From NCBI RefSeq assembly GCF_037102585.1, contig NW_027043831.1:619021-683020 (forward strand): a DNA stretch of 64,000 nt. Reading direction: 5' to 3'. Origin of the DNA: Saccharomycopsis crataegensis (Eukaryota > Ascomycota > Saccharomycetes > Ascoideales > Saccharomycopsidaceae). Shown in pieces: positions 40,846-51,300 of this stretch. The notes under the pieces were generated by a model. It did not search any database and was not told where the DNA came from. It worked only from the letters and a program-made list of their open reading frames with translations. Made by a program: the position numbers and the translations under genes. How positions within the stretch are numbered: the stretch's first letter is position 1; every line of letters starts with the position of its first letter.

Positions 40846-41026
40846 TGAATTTTATATACTGTTGGTATGAATAATTGAAGTGCAATAGCATGAACTATTT
40901 TTCTTAGATGGTCTGAATAAATCCCGCTGCGGTGGTGCGAAAAATACCGGGGGTCGGTATTAATTATTTTTTGCCACTGGTATGAACATTTCCGGTAGTT
41001 GGTACGAATAAAAAATGAAAACACTG
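40846..41026 (-). repeat. Mar1 right inverted repeat
   Basis: About 181 bp mirror the left repeat, without the two tandem duplications. They carry the same TTCATACC-type motifs. Confidence 0.88.
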
Positions 41027-41076
41027 TACTGCCAAATTTTCACATTTTTTTCTCAACATATATTAAGTGTAAAAAA

Positions 41077-41157
41077 TGACTGGGACGGGATTCGAACCCG
41101 CGCATCCGAAGAAATCACGGCCTTAACGTGACGCCTTAACCACTCGGCCACCCAGCC
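41077..41157 (-). tRNA. tRNA-Leu (anticodon AAG)
   Basis: The reverse strand has acceptor GGCTGGG/CCCAGTC with discriminator A. The D arm is GGCCGAGTGGTTAAGGC and the anticodon stem TCACG/CGTGA with loop TTAAGGC (anticodon AAG). A long variable arm and GGGTTCGAATCCC follow. It is class II, and A73 fits leucine. It would read CUU and CUC. Confidence 0.9.
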
Positions 41158-41183
41158 GAAACAAAATTTAACGGAAAACCGCC

Positions 41184-41257
41184 CACCGAACCTGGGACTC
41201 GAACCCAGAATCTCCTGATTAGAAGTCAGACGCCCTAACCAATTAGGCTAGCCCGGC
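41184..41257 (-). tRNA. tRNA-Arg (anticodon UCU)
   Basis: The reverse strand has acceptor GCCGGGC, D arm GCCTAATTGGTTAGGGC, anticodon stem TCTGA/TCAGG with loop CTTCTAA (anticodon TCT), T arm CTGGG/CCCAG and discriminator G. It lies 26 nt upstream of tRNA-Leu(AAG) on the same strand. Gyp2 inserted 11 bp upstream of its mature 5' end. Confidence 0.9.
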
Positions 41258-41268
41258 TTGTGATGTTT

Positions 41269-41306
41269 TGTTATATTACGATGCGACTATACTAGATGTA
41301 GTTAGT
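41269..41306 (-). repeat. Gyp2 3' LTR, distal piece
   Basis: TGTTATATTACG ... GTTAGT equals 63425-63462 of the intact LTR. The LTR resumes at 41733 after SINE S1, with seven bases lost. Confidence 0.92.
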
Positions 41307-41732
41307 GGCGTAGTGGGCAGAACCATAGACTAAGAAAGGGTCGCGTGTTCGAACCCCGCTCGCTGCATTAACCACCAGGTCACGTTCAGTACGCTAGCTG
41401 AGTAAGGAGTAATACCACTCTGAAGGTAAGATACAAGGGGGTTTTAGTGAGTAAAAATCTCACACTACCGGTAAGGTTGCGTCGCTGGTGTCTTTCGAAG
41501 ATTTCCTCCTCCCTGGCTAAAAAAAAAAAATAGTGACAGGTTGCTACAAGTCAAAAACATTGCATTTTCCAACCCAAACTCCCGGGTTACCAAAAATATT
41601 GGGAGAAAACGGACACCAAATAAGTCGCCATAGCTGCGCATAATTGATCATAATAACCGTACATAAAAAGTGCGATGACCTATATAGCTCTTAGTAGTTA
41701 AATATAGGGACTTTATAAAAAAAAAAAAAAAA
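41305..41732 (+). mobile_element. SINE S1 copy 2
   Basis: It matches copy 1 from the A box (TGGCGTAGTGGG, from 41306) through the B box (GTTCGAACCC), the LINE-B-like hairpin section and the internal A11 run to the final poly(A) 41717-41732. The first ten bases of copy 1 are missing. There is no clear target duplication; instead CACGGGT of the LTR is absent, so insertion came with a small target deletion. Confidence 0.85.
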
Positions 41733-41771
41733 TAGGATTGAATCAGCTTGGAGAACTACTTGGAATTTATC

Positions 41772-43186
41772 ATGAGCCAACAGCATCTTAAGGATATCTT
41801 AATCTACTTTAAGATCCCAAAAGATATCTTTACAGAGTTTCCTCTTGAAAAACACTTGGAATCCATCAAAAACGGACTCACTAAGTTATCCAAAGAACTT
41901 GATACTATTACACAGTCATCCAACGAACCAGATAAGGATTTGATCATAATCAGGGAAAACTTAAAAGGGGCCCTCAACCACTTGGTTATTTTTAATAAGA
42001 AGATCTGCCTTAACTCAAACTTCATCCCAAACCCTCAGGATACAGGCTCTGATATCTTCAAGAAGGACAGAAATCTTTTAATCGAATATCTTAACATCCA
42101 CCTTAAAGTTACAGTTGGAAATTATACCTACACGCCAGGGTCTTTGTTAAACACAATGAATAAGGAATCCCATTTAATTGAGATTGAAATGAATTCCGAG
42201 TTTACTGAATTTAACCGGGAAAAACTTCTTGACCATGTCTTCAATGAATCCGGAATTGATCCATCATCCTTCTTTCCAATCAACACCGTTCACTTTACGG
42301 AAGAAGCTAGCAAAGCTGCCAGTATTGTCACTTATGGTTATATTGAAATTGACTCAGGAAAATCCCTTCCACTCTTCAATGACAAAAATTTCCGCTCCAG
42401 AGTCATCACGAAATGCGTCCACTGCACTGCATGTGGTTCCCGTGAACACACTCGTTTTGACTGCAAGACGTCATCTTGTGCCATTTGCAAGAAATTATCC
42501 CATAGGGCAAAAGATTGTTATTTCAAAAAGCAACAAAGAGCACCTATTGTGAATCCGGAAGATCCAGAAAAACACTCTCCGAAACAAAATTCTGGAAAAG
42601 CAGTCAAACCAAACCACAAATTAAACTATGGTTTTCAGACTGTCGAAAAAAGAAAAATAAAACTGAATAAACCGGCTACTCCAGAATATTCTAAACCACA
42701 TTCAAACCCTTTCGACTAATTGGCAAATGAAGAAGAAAATGTTGATGATTCAATTATTGATGAGGACGATACTTTGGAAAAGAACTACCCATCCAATGAG
42801 GAAGATGCTTTAGAGGAAGGCCTCTCTACTGATGCAGACCAATCCATGGATGAACTCGAAACCTCTACAACCCAACACACTGCTACTCTCAGACATCAAA
42901 CCAAACCAATAGAATTATTGTCCAAGAAAGGTAAATCTAAGAAGCACGCCAAGTTCGCGGCCATTAGCGCCATCAAGCTGGCCCATATTAGCAAGGTCTC
43001 CAAAAAGATCCTCGCCTCACCTTCATCCCACCCTCAGGTCCGTGTTTCTCGCAGACATCAAGAAGTAAACTCACAACATCATACTACTTCTTCTGCTGCC
43101 AACATTCCTCCTTCACCTACCCCTGCCCGTGATACTGTCACTTCCTCGGCTCTGGCCACTTCTTCTATCCCTGCTTCTGCCCCTGC
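41772..43186 (+). pseudogene. LINE-A ORF1, N-terminal part, one in-frame stop
   Basis: Reading from the first ATG (MSQQHLKD), ORF1 encodes an RNA-binding protein with two CCHC knuckles, CTACGSREHTRFDC and CAICKKLSHRAKDC (about residues 218-252). A TAA at 42717-42719 interrupts the frame after HSNPFD; the same frame then continues (LANEEENVDDS) to the Cop1 insertion. LINE-B ORF1 reads NPFNVLAGD at the matching place, so the stop is probably a point mutation. The C-terminal rest is at 48085-48381. Confidence 0.85.
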
Positions 43187-43466
43187 TGTTGTAGTTTTGT
43201 AACTCTAGTTACAAAAGACATTGATAACAATAATATTCAATAATATTTATTCCCTTGTTATACTTGTTTTACTTGTTAACTATCTAAATTATATAAAGGA
43301 CAAACTCAGACTATGGGGGGCATGGCCCATATTTATATTAATCTCAATGGGTTCTAGAAGGTTCCATAAGCTCTAGAAGGTTCCATAAGTTCTAGAAGGT
43401 TCCATAAGTTCTAGAAGGTTCCATGAACAATGACTAACCACATAACTTTGGATTGCCAACTCAACA
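43187..43466 (-). repeat. Cop1 3' LTR with heat-shock element array
   Basis: The LTR carries four units of form TTCTAGAAGGTTC(C) with 19-bp spacing in 43352-43423. Read on the element's strand they precede the TATA-like AATATAAATATG and TTTATATAA. TTCnnGAAnnTTC is the canonical Hsf1 site; one of the four has a changed first base. Confidence 0.93.
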
Positions 43467-43473
43467 CCCTCTC

Positions 43474-46400
43474 TCAATTCAAAGTCTCCATACCACAGAG
43501 CCTTCTCAACTCCAAGAATTGAGGGGCAGCAAGACCTTTTGTAAACATATCGGCAATCATAACACCAGTGCTCAAGTACTCCAAATTGATAGAGCCAGAT
43601 CCAATGTGGTCCCTGATAAAGTGAGTCCTGATGTCAATGTGTTTGGTGCGATGATGGAAAGCTGGATGCTTTGCCATCTCAATACACCCTTGGTTATCAT
43701 CAAACATCCTCACTGGACCAGTATTGATCCCAAATTCCTTGAACACTTGCATTAGCCATAATGCTTCCTTGACTCCTTCACTTAGTGACATGTATTCAAC
43801 CTCTGCCGTAGAAAGAGCAACAGTAGCTTGCTTCTTAGATCTCCATGTGATTGCACCATTGGCATATTTGAACACAAACCCAGTAGTAGACTTTCTGTCT
43901 GACTTATCTCCAGCCCAGTCAGCATCACAGTATCCAAGAAGCTCACCGTTATCATTATTGCCAGCCTCATATCTTATTCCCAAATCTTTGGTTCCTTTCA
44001 AGTATCTTAAAACTCTCTTTGCTGCCTTATAATGCACCTCCTTTGGTTCCTTGAGGTATCTGGATAGAACACCGACGATATAGCTGATATCGCTTCTAAC
44101 AGTATTAGCAGCAAACAATAATTTTCCAACCAAAGATCTGTAAGCTGTGGCATCACAATCCTCAGCACTGTTGTCCACCAAGGTGAGCTCCTGACCAGCA
44201 ATAGTAGGCGTCTTATCTGGGTTGCAATTCTCCATTCCAAATTCCTTTAACATAGAGCCAATATAGTCTTTCAAGCTCATGTTAATACCTCCATTATCTT
44301 GCGAGATATTGATACCCAAAAATTTCCTGACTATTCCCAAGTCCTTCATCTTGAAGACATTCATCAATTCACTTTTCACTTTCCTGATGGCAAAATCTGA
44401 GGTACCAGTTATCAATAAATCATCAACGTAAAGCGCAACCATCACAAAAGACTTTTCGGATTTCCTTGAATATAGACAATATTCAGCACCGTTTCTGACA
44501 AAACCAAGCGACGACAAAACACTGTGGATTCTTTCATTCCACACCAAGGGAGCCTGTTTCAAACCATACAAGCTTTTCTTCAATCTCAAGACACTGGTTT
44601 CCCTTCCTTTAACCACATACCCTTCTGGTTGAGTCATGTATAATTCTTCCTGAAGAGATCCGTTGAGGAATGCAGTTTTCACATCCATCTGATGAACTGC
44701 CATTCCATTCTTAGCTGCAATACTCAACATCAACCTGATAGATTCATAACGCACCACAGGTGAGAATGTCTCATTGTAGTCAATACCTTTCACCTGTGTG
44801 AATCCTCGAGCAACAAGTCTTCCCTTGAAGACTCCGTTATCTTTCTTTGCAAAGACCCAACGACATGTAATTGGCTTTCTTCCTTTCGGCAACTCGACCA
44901 ATTCATAAGTGGAATTCTCCTTGTGAGCCGCAATTTCTTCGTCACAAGCGCGCTTCCATTCTGCACTTTCGTTGCTCTTCATGGCTTCCTTATAATTTCC
45001 AGGAACATCACTTCCACCAGCCAAAGCAGCAGCTTCACCAGCCATAAAACAAGAGGCAACATAATTCACAGGTTTGTACTCTAACAACTTGCCTTCGGCA
45101 TCATCATTCAGTTCTGATTCCTCATCACAATCACTTGGCTGTTCAACATGTGGCTCAATTTCCGAAACCACCAAGTTGTCATTGCTACTACCATTAGGAA
45201 CAAAAGAAGTAAGCTCTTTTGAGCTACTGTCGTTTCTGTATTTCTTCCTTTGTGGTTTCTCAATAGCAATTTCCCTCTCTGAATCTGAACTGAATGTATC
45301 AGATTCTTGTTCAACTTCTGCCAAGATCCCAAATGGATTTCTTTTAATCAAACCTGTACTTTTCTTGGGTCTAGAACCCGATGATCTTTTCCTTTTTGTA
45401 GCAGTAACCAACTTGAACTCTTCTGAAACCATCCTTGATGGGATTAACTCTCCAGTGGCATCCTCATCATCGTCTATGATTCTCATTTCCACGTCTTTGC
45501 TTGAGGAAACAGTGGACTCTCTTTCTGAATCATCCAAATCGGAAACCATTCGTTCATCATCAACCGAGATCTCACTTGCAACATCCTCTAAGTCTGGATC
45601 ACTTATAACAGGGCCTGGTGCAACGCCACCAGCAAAACCCATACCACCAGAGCTGCTTACCTTAGCAATCTCGGTATCCACATCAGTGACTCGCTTCACA
45701 TCCTGATAGTAATATCTTGACTCATCAAATCTGACCTGAGTCGCCACAATAATCTTGTTGGCAGCAGGATCAAAAATTCTGTACGCACAGTGATCTCTAT
45801 CATACCCGAGCATCACTCCAACCTTGGCGGTAGCATCAAATTTTCCATTTCTCAAACTGTTTGGTATAACCACATATGCAAGGGAACCAAAGCAGCGAAG
45901 ATGGTCAAGGCCCGGCTTGTATCCATACCAACGACCATATGGTGTGTGGAAATTAATAACGCGGGATGGCGTCCTGTTAATCAAATAAACAGCCGTGCGG
46001 ACACCTTCAGACCAAAACTGAACCGGCATAGAAGCCCCAATAATTAAAGACCTAGTTTTGTCTTGAATTGTCCGATGCATTCTTTCAGCAACACCATTTT
46101 GATAACTATGGTGTGGCACAGTCAACTCATGGGCAATACCTTTGCTTCTCATGAAATCATGCAACTTTCCTGTAACAAATTCACCACCATTATCAGTGCG
46201 GATAGTTCCCACGGTAAACTCTTTTCCCCGAGACTTGAACATTGTTTCGGTGTATGTAATAAACTCAATAATCCTGTCAGCACACTCTGACTTGTTTTTC
46301 AAACACTTGACCTCCACAAACTTGGAATACCCGTCGACAATAGTGAGAAAATATTTGCTCGAATCAATAGACCCATAATTGATTGGGCCACACACGTCCA

Positions 46401-47799
46401 TATGCAACAATTGTAAAGGCTGTTGTGGTTTAGCACCCTTCCCGCTCTTTGGTCTTCTGGTAACCCCTTTACTTGTCAAGCAGCTTTCACATAACTGCAC
46501 AGAATCTTCACTGTAAAGTTTACCTTTCACCAAATGAAACATCAGATTGAACTTGTTCATAATATTCATACTGGGATGGCCTAATCTCTGGTGCCACAAC
46601 CCGCTCTTATCAACACTGTTAAATGCCACACCATCGACACTGGTGTGCAAAGCATAAAGATCACTCATAACTGGATCTTTAACAGCAACCACTTTCTTTT
46701 CAGGGTACATTTTCACCTTGTTTCCTTCAAATAATAATCTTGCACCATTCAGAGTAGCCTTGGAAACAGAAATCAAATTGGCCTTTGACCCTGGAACATA
46801 ATAAGCATCCTTGATTTCGATACTGGTGTTATCACGTAACTTAAACACCGCAGACCCGATACCTTGAACCTCGAGAGAACTACCATCAATACCTGAGATC
46901 TCACCAGAAAAAGGACCAATGGTTTTAAACATCTTTCTGTCATTCAAAATATGTTGCGAGGCACCAGAGTCAAAGTACACTCTGGAGGCCCTACCATGCA
47001 TTCCCATAAATGCATACCAAGATGGTGATGGATTCTTCAGATCACCACCCATTCTCTCCTTTCTAGGAGCCTTGCAATCCTTCTTGAAATGACCGGGTTT
47101 TCCACAATTGAAGCACTTGTACTGTTTCTTAAAAGCAAACACAGGTTCCAAACCCTCAACACTGGTGGAACCAACCGATTTATCTCCAATGATTTCTCTT
47201 GTCAAATCTTGGACAAGCCCAATATCAACATTTCCAATAGTCCTGCCATTTCTAGACTCATACGCAGTCATGACTTCCCTGGAAAGATTTGCATTAAACC
47301 CGGCTTTCTGACCCAAGCTCAAAAACAACGCACACAACACAGTGTTTCCGTCTAATTTGCCAACAGTATTCTTGAAGTGATTGAAGGCATCAATGAAATT
47401 CTCAACGTTTCCGTTGCTAGATTTCAACCACTTAGCGTCAATTAAATCTGAGATAATACCAACAGCATTTGTAACAGTCAATGTACCATAAGCATCCTTG
47501 AGAAACATAAACAAGTTTCTACCAGTACCATCAAATTCGGAAGCCTTAGTCAAAGCAGCGCCTGAGATGCTGTTGAAAATGGCTGTTGAAATAATCTCAT
47601 CCATAGTAGCAATCAATTGGGCAACTTCATTAGCAGTTTCCAGCCCGTCGGTTCCGGTTTCCCCATTGATCAAGTAAGCATGTAAACCAAGACCTTTCAT
47701 CTTCATCTTAACACTGATCAAAGTAAACCAATCATAAAAGTTCCCGGAGCCCTTCAACTTCTCATCAGCAGCGAACGAAGTGAGAGCATTTGAACTCAT
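43474..47799 (-). CDS. Cop1 gag-pol polyprotein
   Basis: The single 1441-residue ORF starts at ATG 47799, four bases inside the 5' LTR boundary and within the primer-binding site. Order: gag region, zinc knuckle CFNCGKPGHFKKDC (about 230), protease FDSGAS (about 276), integrase zinc domain HQRLGHPS ... CESC, catalytic core MDVCGP, RTDNGGEF and YQNGVAERMH, RT with MDVKTAFLNG and YVDDLL (about 1124), and RNase H CDADWAGD and TAEVEYM. Gag and pol are fused with no frameshift, as in Ty5 and Drosophila copia. It appears intact. Confidence 0.95.
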   Translation of the reverse strand: MSSNALTSFAADEKLKGSGNFYDWFTLISVKMKMKGLGLHAYLINGETGTDGLETANEVAQLIATMDEIISTAIFNSISGAALTKASEFDGTGRNLFMFLKDAYGTLTVTNAVGIISDLIDAKWLKSSNGNVENFIDAFNHFKNTVGKLDGNTVLCALFLSLGQKAGFNANLSREVMTAYESRNGRTIGNVDIGLVQDLTREIIGDKSVGSTSVEGLEPVFAFKKQYKCFNCGKPGHFKKDCKAPRKERMGGDLKNPSPSWYAFMGMHGRASRVYFDSGASQHILNDRKMFKTIGPFSGEISGIDGSSLEVQGIGSAVFKLRDNTSIEIKDAYYVPGSKANLISVSKATLNGARLLFEGNKVKMYPEKKVVAVKDPVMSDLYALHTSVDGVAFNSVDKSGLWHQRLGHPSMNIMNKFNLMFHLVKGKLYSEDSVQLCESCLTSKGVTRRPKSGKGAKPQQPLQLLHMDVCGPINYGSIDSSKYFLTIVDGYSKFVEVKCLKNKSECADRIIEFITYTETMFKSRGKEFTVGTIRTDNGGEFVTGKLHDFMRSKGIAHELTVPHHSYQNGVAERMHRTIQDKTRSLIIGASMPVQFWSEGVRTAVYLINRTPSRVINFHTPYGRWYGYKPGLDHLRCFGSLAYVVIPNSLRNGKFDATAKVGVMLGYDRDHCAYRIFDPAANKIIVATQVRFDESRYYYQDVKRVTDVDTEIAKVSSSGGMGFAGGVAPGPVISDPDLEDVASEISVDDERMVSDLDDSERESTVSSSKDVEMRIIDDDEDATGELIPSRMVSEEFKLVTATKRKRSSGSRPKKSTGLIKRNPFGILAEVEQESDTFSSDSEREIAIEKPQRKKYRNDSSSKELTSFVPNGSSNDNLVVSEIEPHVEQPSDCDEESELNDDAEGKLLEYKPVNYVASCFMAGEAAALAGGSDVPGNYKEAMKSNESAEWKRACDEEIAAHKENSTYELVELPKGRKPITCRWVFAKKDNGVFKGRLVARGFTQVKGIDYNETFSPVVRYESIRLMLSIAAKNGMAVHQMDVKTAFLNGSLQEELYMTQPEGYVVKGRETSVLRLKKSLYGLKQAPLVWNERIHSVLSSLGFVRNGAEYCLYSRKSEKSFVMVALYVDDLLITGTSDFAIRKVKSELMNVFKMKDLGIVRKFLGINISQDNGGINMSLKDYIGSMLKEFGMENCNPDKTPTIAGQELTLVDNSAEDCDATAYRSLVGKLLFAANTVRSDISYIVGVLSRYLKEPKEVHYKAAKRVLRYLKGTKDLGIRYEAGNNDNGELLGYCDADWAGDKSDRKSTTGFVFKYANGAITWRSKKQATVALSTAEVEYMSLSEGVKEALWLMQVFKEFGINTGPVRMFDDNQGCIEMAKHPAFHHRTKHIDIRTHFIRDHIGSGSINLEYLSTGVMIADMFTKGLAAPQFLELRRLCGMETLN

Positions 47800-47803
47800 A
47801 ACC
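47788..47803 (-). other. Cop1 primer-binding site (half initiator tRNA-Met)
   Basis: Directly after the 5' LTR the element's strand reads GGTTATGAGTTC. GGTTATGAG is complementary to CTCATAACC in the anticodon stem-loop of initiator tRNA-Met. Copia and Ty5 are known to prime from a half-tRNA in this way. The gag ATG lies inside the site. Confidence 0.7.
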
Positions 47804-48084
47804 TGTTGTAGTTTTGTAACTCTAGTTACAAAAGACATTGATAACAATAATATTCAATAATATTTATTCCCTTGTTATACTTGTTTTACTTGTTAACTAT
47901 CTAAATTATATAAAGGACAAACTCAGACTATGGGGGGCATGGCCCATATTTATATTAATCTCAATGGGTTCTAGAAGGTTCCATAAGCTCTAGAATGTTC
48001 CATGGAATTCTAGAAGGTTCCATAAGTTCTAGAAGGTTCCATGAACAATGACTAACCACATAACTTTGGATTGCCAACTCAACA
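47804..48084 (-). repeat. Cop1 5' LTR with heat-shock element array
   Basis: Three intact and one altered unit of the TTCTAGAAGGTTC array lie at 47969-48041. A one-base length difference and a few substitutions (GAATGTTCCATGGAATTC for GAAGGTTCCATAAGTTC) separate it from the 3' LTR. Confidence 0.93.
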
Positions 48085-48381
48085 CCTGCTTCTGTCCCTG
48101 CTTCTGTCCCTGCTTCTGTCCCTACCTCTGTTCCTACCCCTATTACTACCTCACCTCATTCTACCTCACCTCATTCAGCTTCCCCCTTCTCAAAACATCC
48201 AACTATCCTGGAAAACTTAGACAAAATGCCCACGCCACTGGAATCATTTACTCCCCGGCCAATGAAGCTTCTGTCAAAAGAACAATCTTCCCCCCTGGAG
48301 GATAACAACAACGAAATAAATTCACCTCAATCAGATGGCTCAAATGTCACAAAAAACGCCTCTCATACACAAAATGAGTAA
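48085..48381 (+). pseudogene. LINE-A ORF1, C-terminal part (copy 2)
   Basis: It continues the ORF1 frame after Cop1 (PASVP repeats, then the Ser/Pro-rich tail) to TAA 48379-48381. It is identical in layout to 1-366, with a different number of 12-bp repeats. Confidence 0.85.
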
Positions 48382-51300
48382 ACTATCGATCATTAGTCAA
48401 AACATCCAAAGATTGAGATTGGATGACTCCAAAATTCTCCATCTATCAAACCAATATAACATTTCAATGTTTCAAGAACTTAATCTTGGCGAGGACTTCC
48501 TCTTCCAACACCAAAACAAAAAAATTTATAAAAATACTCCATCATCCCGCACAGCTATTATAATTGAGGACCACATAAAGGTCGTTGATCATTCATTGCT
48601 AACAATTGCAGTACTGAGCCAGCTCCAGGTTTATATCACAGATGCCATTATTGAACAAGATGCCAATAACTGGCTTTGGCTAATCAATATCTACAACCCA
48701 TCTGCTGATTACCAAAAACAAATCCTCCTTCAAAATCAACTCTCCATCACCCTCCAAACCCAGCTTACCGCTCTCAGAGCGAGAAGCAACAATAAGACCA
48801 TCAACATTATTCTCGGAGGTGACTTTAATAATTTTGTCAATTCAAGAGACTCTGCTAACTTCCGTTCTCGCGAACAAAGATCGTCCGAGTCGCTTAAAAA
48901 GCTAATCAAAACTTTCAAGCTAGCAGATATCTATGAACATCCAAAATTGCACCAGATTAAAAAGAATTGGACTAACCAATCCACCACGGAAGAAAGTAGT
49001 CGCAGAATAGATCGTTTTTATATCAGTCAGTCCATGATCTCCGACAAAAACAGATTTCATATTCAAATGTCCCAACAAAACTATCTAAAGTCTTCTTCAA
49101 CTCACGATTCTATTATTCTTGAAATCAACACTCAACCTCATGCAATGACTTACATCCCCCAACATAATATCATTAAAAATCATATTATTCAATGGCTTCT
49201 GAAGATCAAGTTTCCACCCACTGTGAACTCTACATCAGACCTCATTTCCGAGATTCGCTTGAAGCTGAATTTTTTGACGATGGTACACAAGAAAATAACA
49301 GAAAATACTGATGAACCAAATTATTATGACCACATAAGAACTAGGTTCCACCAACACTCCAGACCGCGCCCAATCAAAGCCCTCAAAGCTTCAGATGGCG
49401 CTTTATTGACATCACAGCAAGACATGCTTCTAGAAGTAACCAATTACTATCAAAAACTCTACGATGGATCTCGTGGTTCAAAGAGCTCGGAAAATATAGA
49501 AAGGTTCATAAACGCCTCCTTGGGAGATCAGTTACCACTAACCAACACTGAATCCAACAACTTGAACAAACCAATCACCATGACAGAATTGGAATATGCC
49601 GTTACTGAATCCAATACTCAATCCGCCCCCGGGGTAGATGGTATACCATACGGCGTTTATAAGTCTCTCTTTCCTCAGATAAAACACATTCTTCTAAAAG
49701 AATTTAACCAAATTCTTTCTTCAGGGGAAATTCCATTCAACTATCGAACCATAAAATTCACTCTCATACCAAAACCAAACAAAGATGTTCAAAAAGTGGA
49801 GAATTACAGGCCCATAGCATTAATCAACACAAATTTGAAACTCTTTTCCAGCATCATCAACGCCCGTTTGCTCCCGTTCTTGCAAAAAATTATCGGCCCA
49901 AATCAAGTTGGTTTCATACCTGAAAGATCCTCCTTCTCTAATATAACAATTTTCGGTGACTTGCTTTCCAGCTTAATATCCCCACAAGACAAGCCACATG
50001 TCAATCATTCTACTAACCACCGAATCATGCTTGCTGACTTTGAAAAGGCTTTTGACCAGATTTCCCATCTATACCTTAAAATATTACTTCGAAAACTCAA
50101 TTTTGGAAAAATGACGGAAACTATTCACGCTATCCTTACCAAAGCCCTCGGAACCATTTGCCTAATTAACATTACAGGCCCTTCTTTCCCATTAAGAAAC
50201 GGAACCCTTCAGGGCAACCCACTTTCACCAACAATTTTCGCGTTAGCCCTTGAACCTTTTCTAAGAGCCATCCAAAGATTAAATAAAGGATTCAGTTACA
50301 ACCATAAGATCCAACCAAACATCATCCCCAGAGTCAAATACCTTGCCTATGCAGATGATGTTACCTTATTCTTGAGAGATCATAATGACTTCAAAAACAC
50401 TATGAAGATAATTCAGGCGTTCGAACAAGTCAGTGGTTCTAAATTAAACAAAAGCAAATCCAGATTAATTGTTCCATGCGATCAAATACCATTCCAGTCC
50501 GACTTCCAAATAGATATTGCTGACAATAATTATGAAATCCAATATCTAGGCGTTAAAATTGGGAACTCGTGTCAAACCTGGCCTAATACTCTCCAAAAAG
50601 ACATCAGCACCAAATATTACATGACCAACATGAGTTCACTACCAATATCAAGTCAAATAGTCGGATATAACACATATATCTTGTCTAAGCTATATTACCA
50701 CGAGATTCATGCACCTATGCTTCCAGACCAAATAGATTTGCTAGAACAATCCATCAAAAACCAGGTGAACAAAAAACTGAAAATCTCCATGGACACTTTA
50801 AAAACAAGCCCATTGAAAGGAGGATATGGCATGGTGGATATCAAAAGCCAATTGAACTACCGCAAGGCAAAAATCTTTCAACAACTCTTTCTCAAATCTT
50901 TAAACCCATATTGCCAGTTACTCCGATTCAAGCTCCAACTAGCAATAAACATGATCATCAAACAAAATCTATCCGAGGAAGAGCAGTCGATACAAGGATA
51001 TATAAAAACCCAATACTGGTGGCGGTTAATATTAGGTGACCAGATCAATATCAAGAATAAGAGAGACAGCAGGTCCATACTCAACCAGGTTATAAATCTT
51101 CCAATGTTCACCACAGCGGAAAAATGTGCTTTTGTGGCTTGGTATAAATTATTGTCCAAACCAATATCTCAACAACAAACATTGAACCCAATGAATATCA
51201 AACACTCAGACCTTGCCAAGTCCATTCAAGACGGTATACCAACTATCTATCAAATGGAGATCCCAAAACTGGTCATGGAGTTTGAACACAAACAGGGAAG

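Larger units (their letters stand above)
38895..41026 (-). mobile_element. Mar1: Tc1/mariner-type DNA transposon
   Basis: The 2.13-kb element has long terminal inverted repeats starting CAGTGTTTTCATTTTT. Each end is flanked by TA (38893-38894 and 41027-41028), the hallmark target duplication of Tc1/mariner. The single gene between the repeats is a broken DD34E transposase, so this copy is non-autonomous. Its right end lies 50 bp from tRNA-Leu(AAG). Confidence 0.88.
43187..48084 (-). mobile_element. Cop1: complete Ty1/copia retrotransposon
   Basis: The LTRs at 43187-43466 (280 bp) and 47804-48084 (281 bp) begin TGTTG and end CAACA. A single gag-pol ORF lies between them, integrase before RT, which is the copia order. 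The 5-bp duplication CCTGC flanks the element (43182-43186 and 48085-48089). It sits in the 12-bp tandem repeat of LINE-A ORF1. Confidence 0.95.

Noticed and set aside
41080-41160. tRNA-Ser(CAG) diagnostic of the CUG clade
   Set aside because: The anticodon loop reads AAG and the discriminator is A, so the gene is tRNA-Leu. The genetic code remains undecided.
45074-45706. 210-codon frame opposite Cop1 gag-pol
   Set aside because: Antisense shadow of a Ser/Glu-rich linker between integrase and RT.
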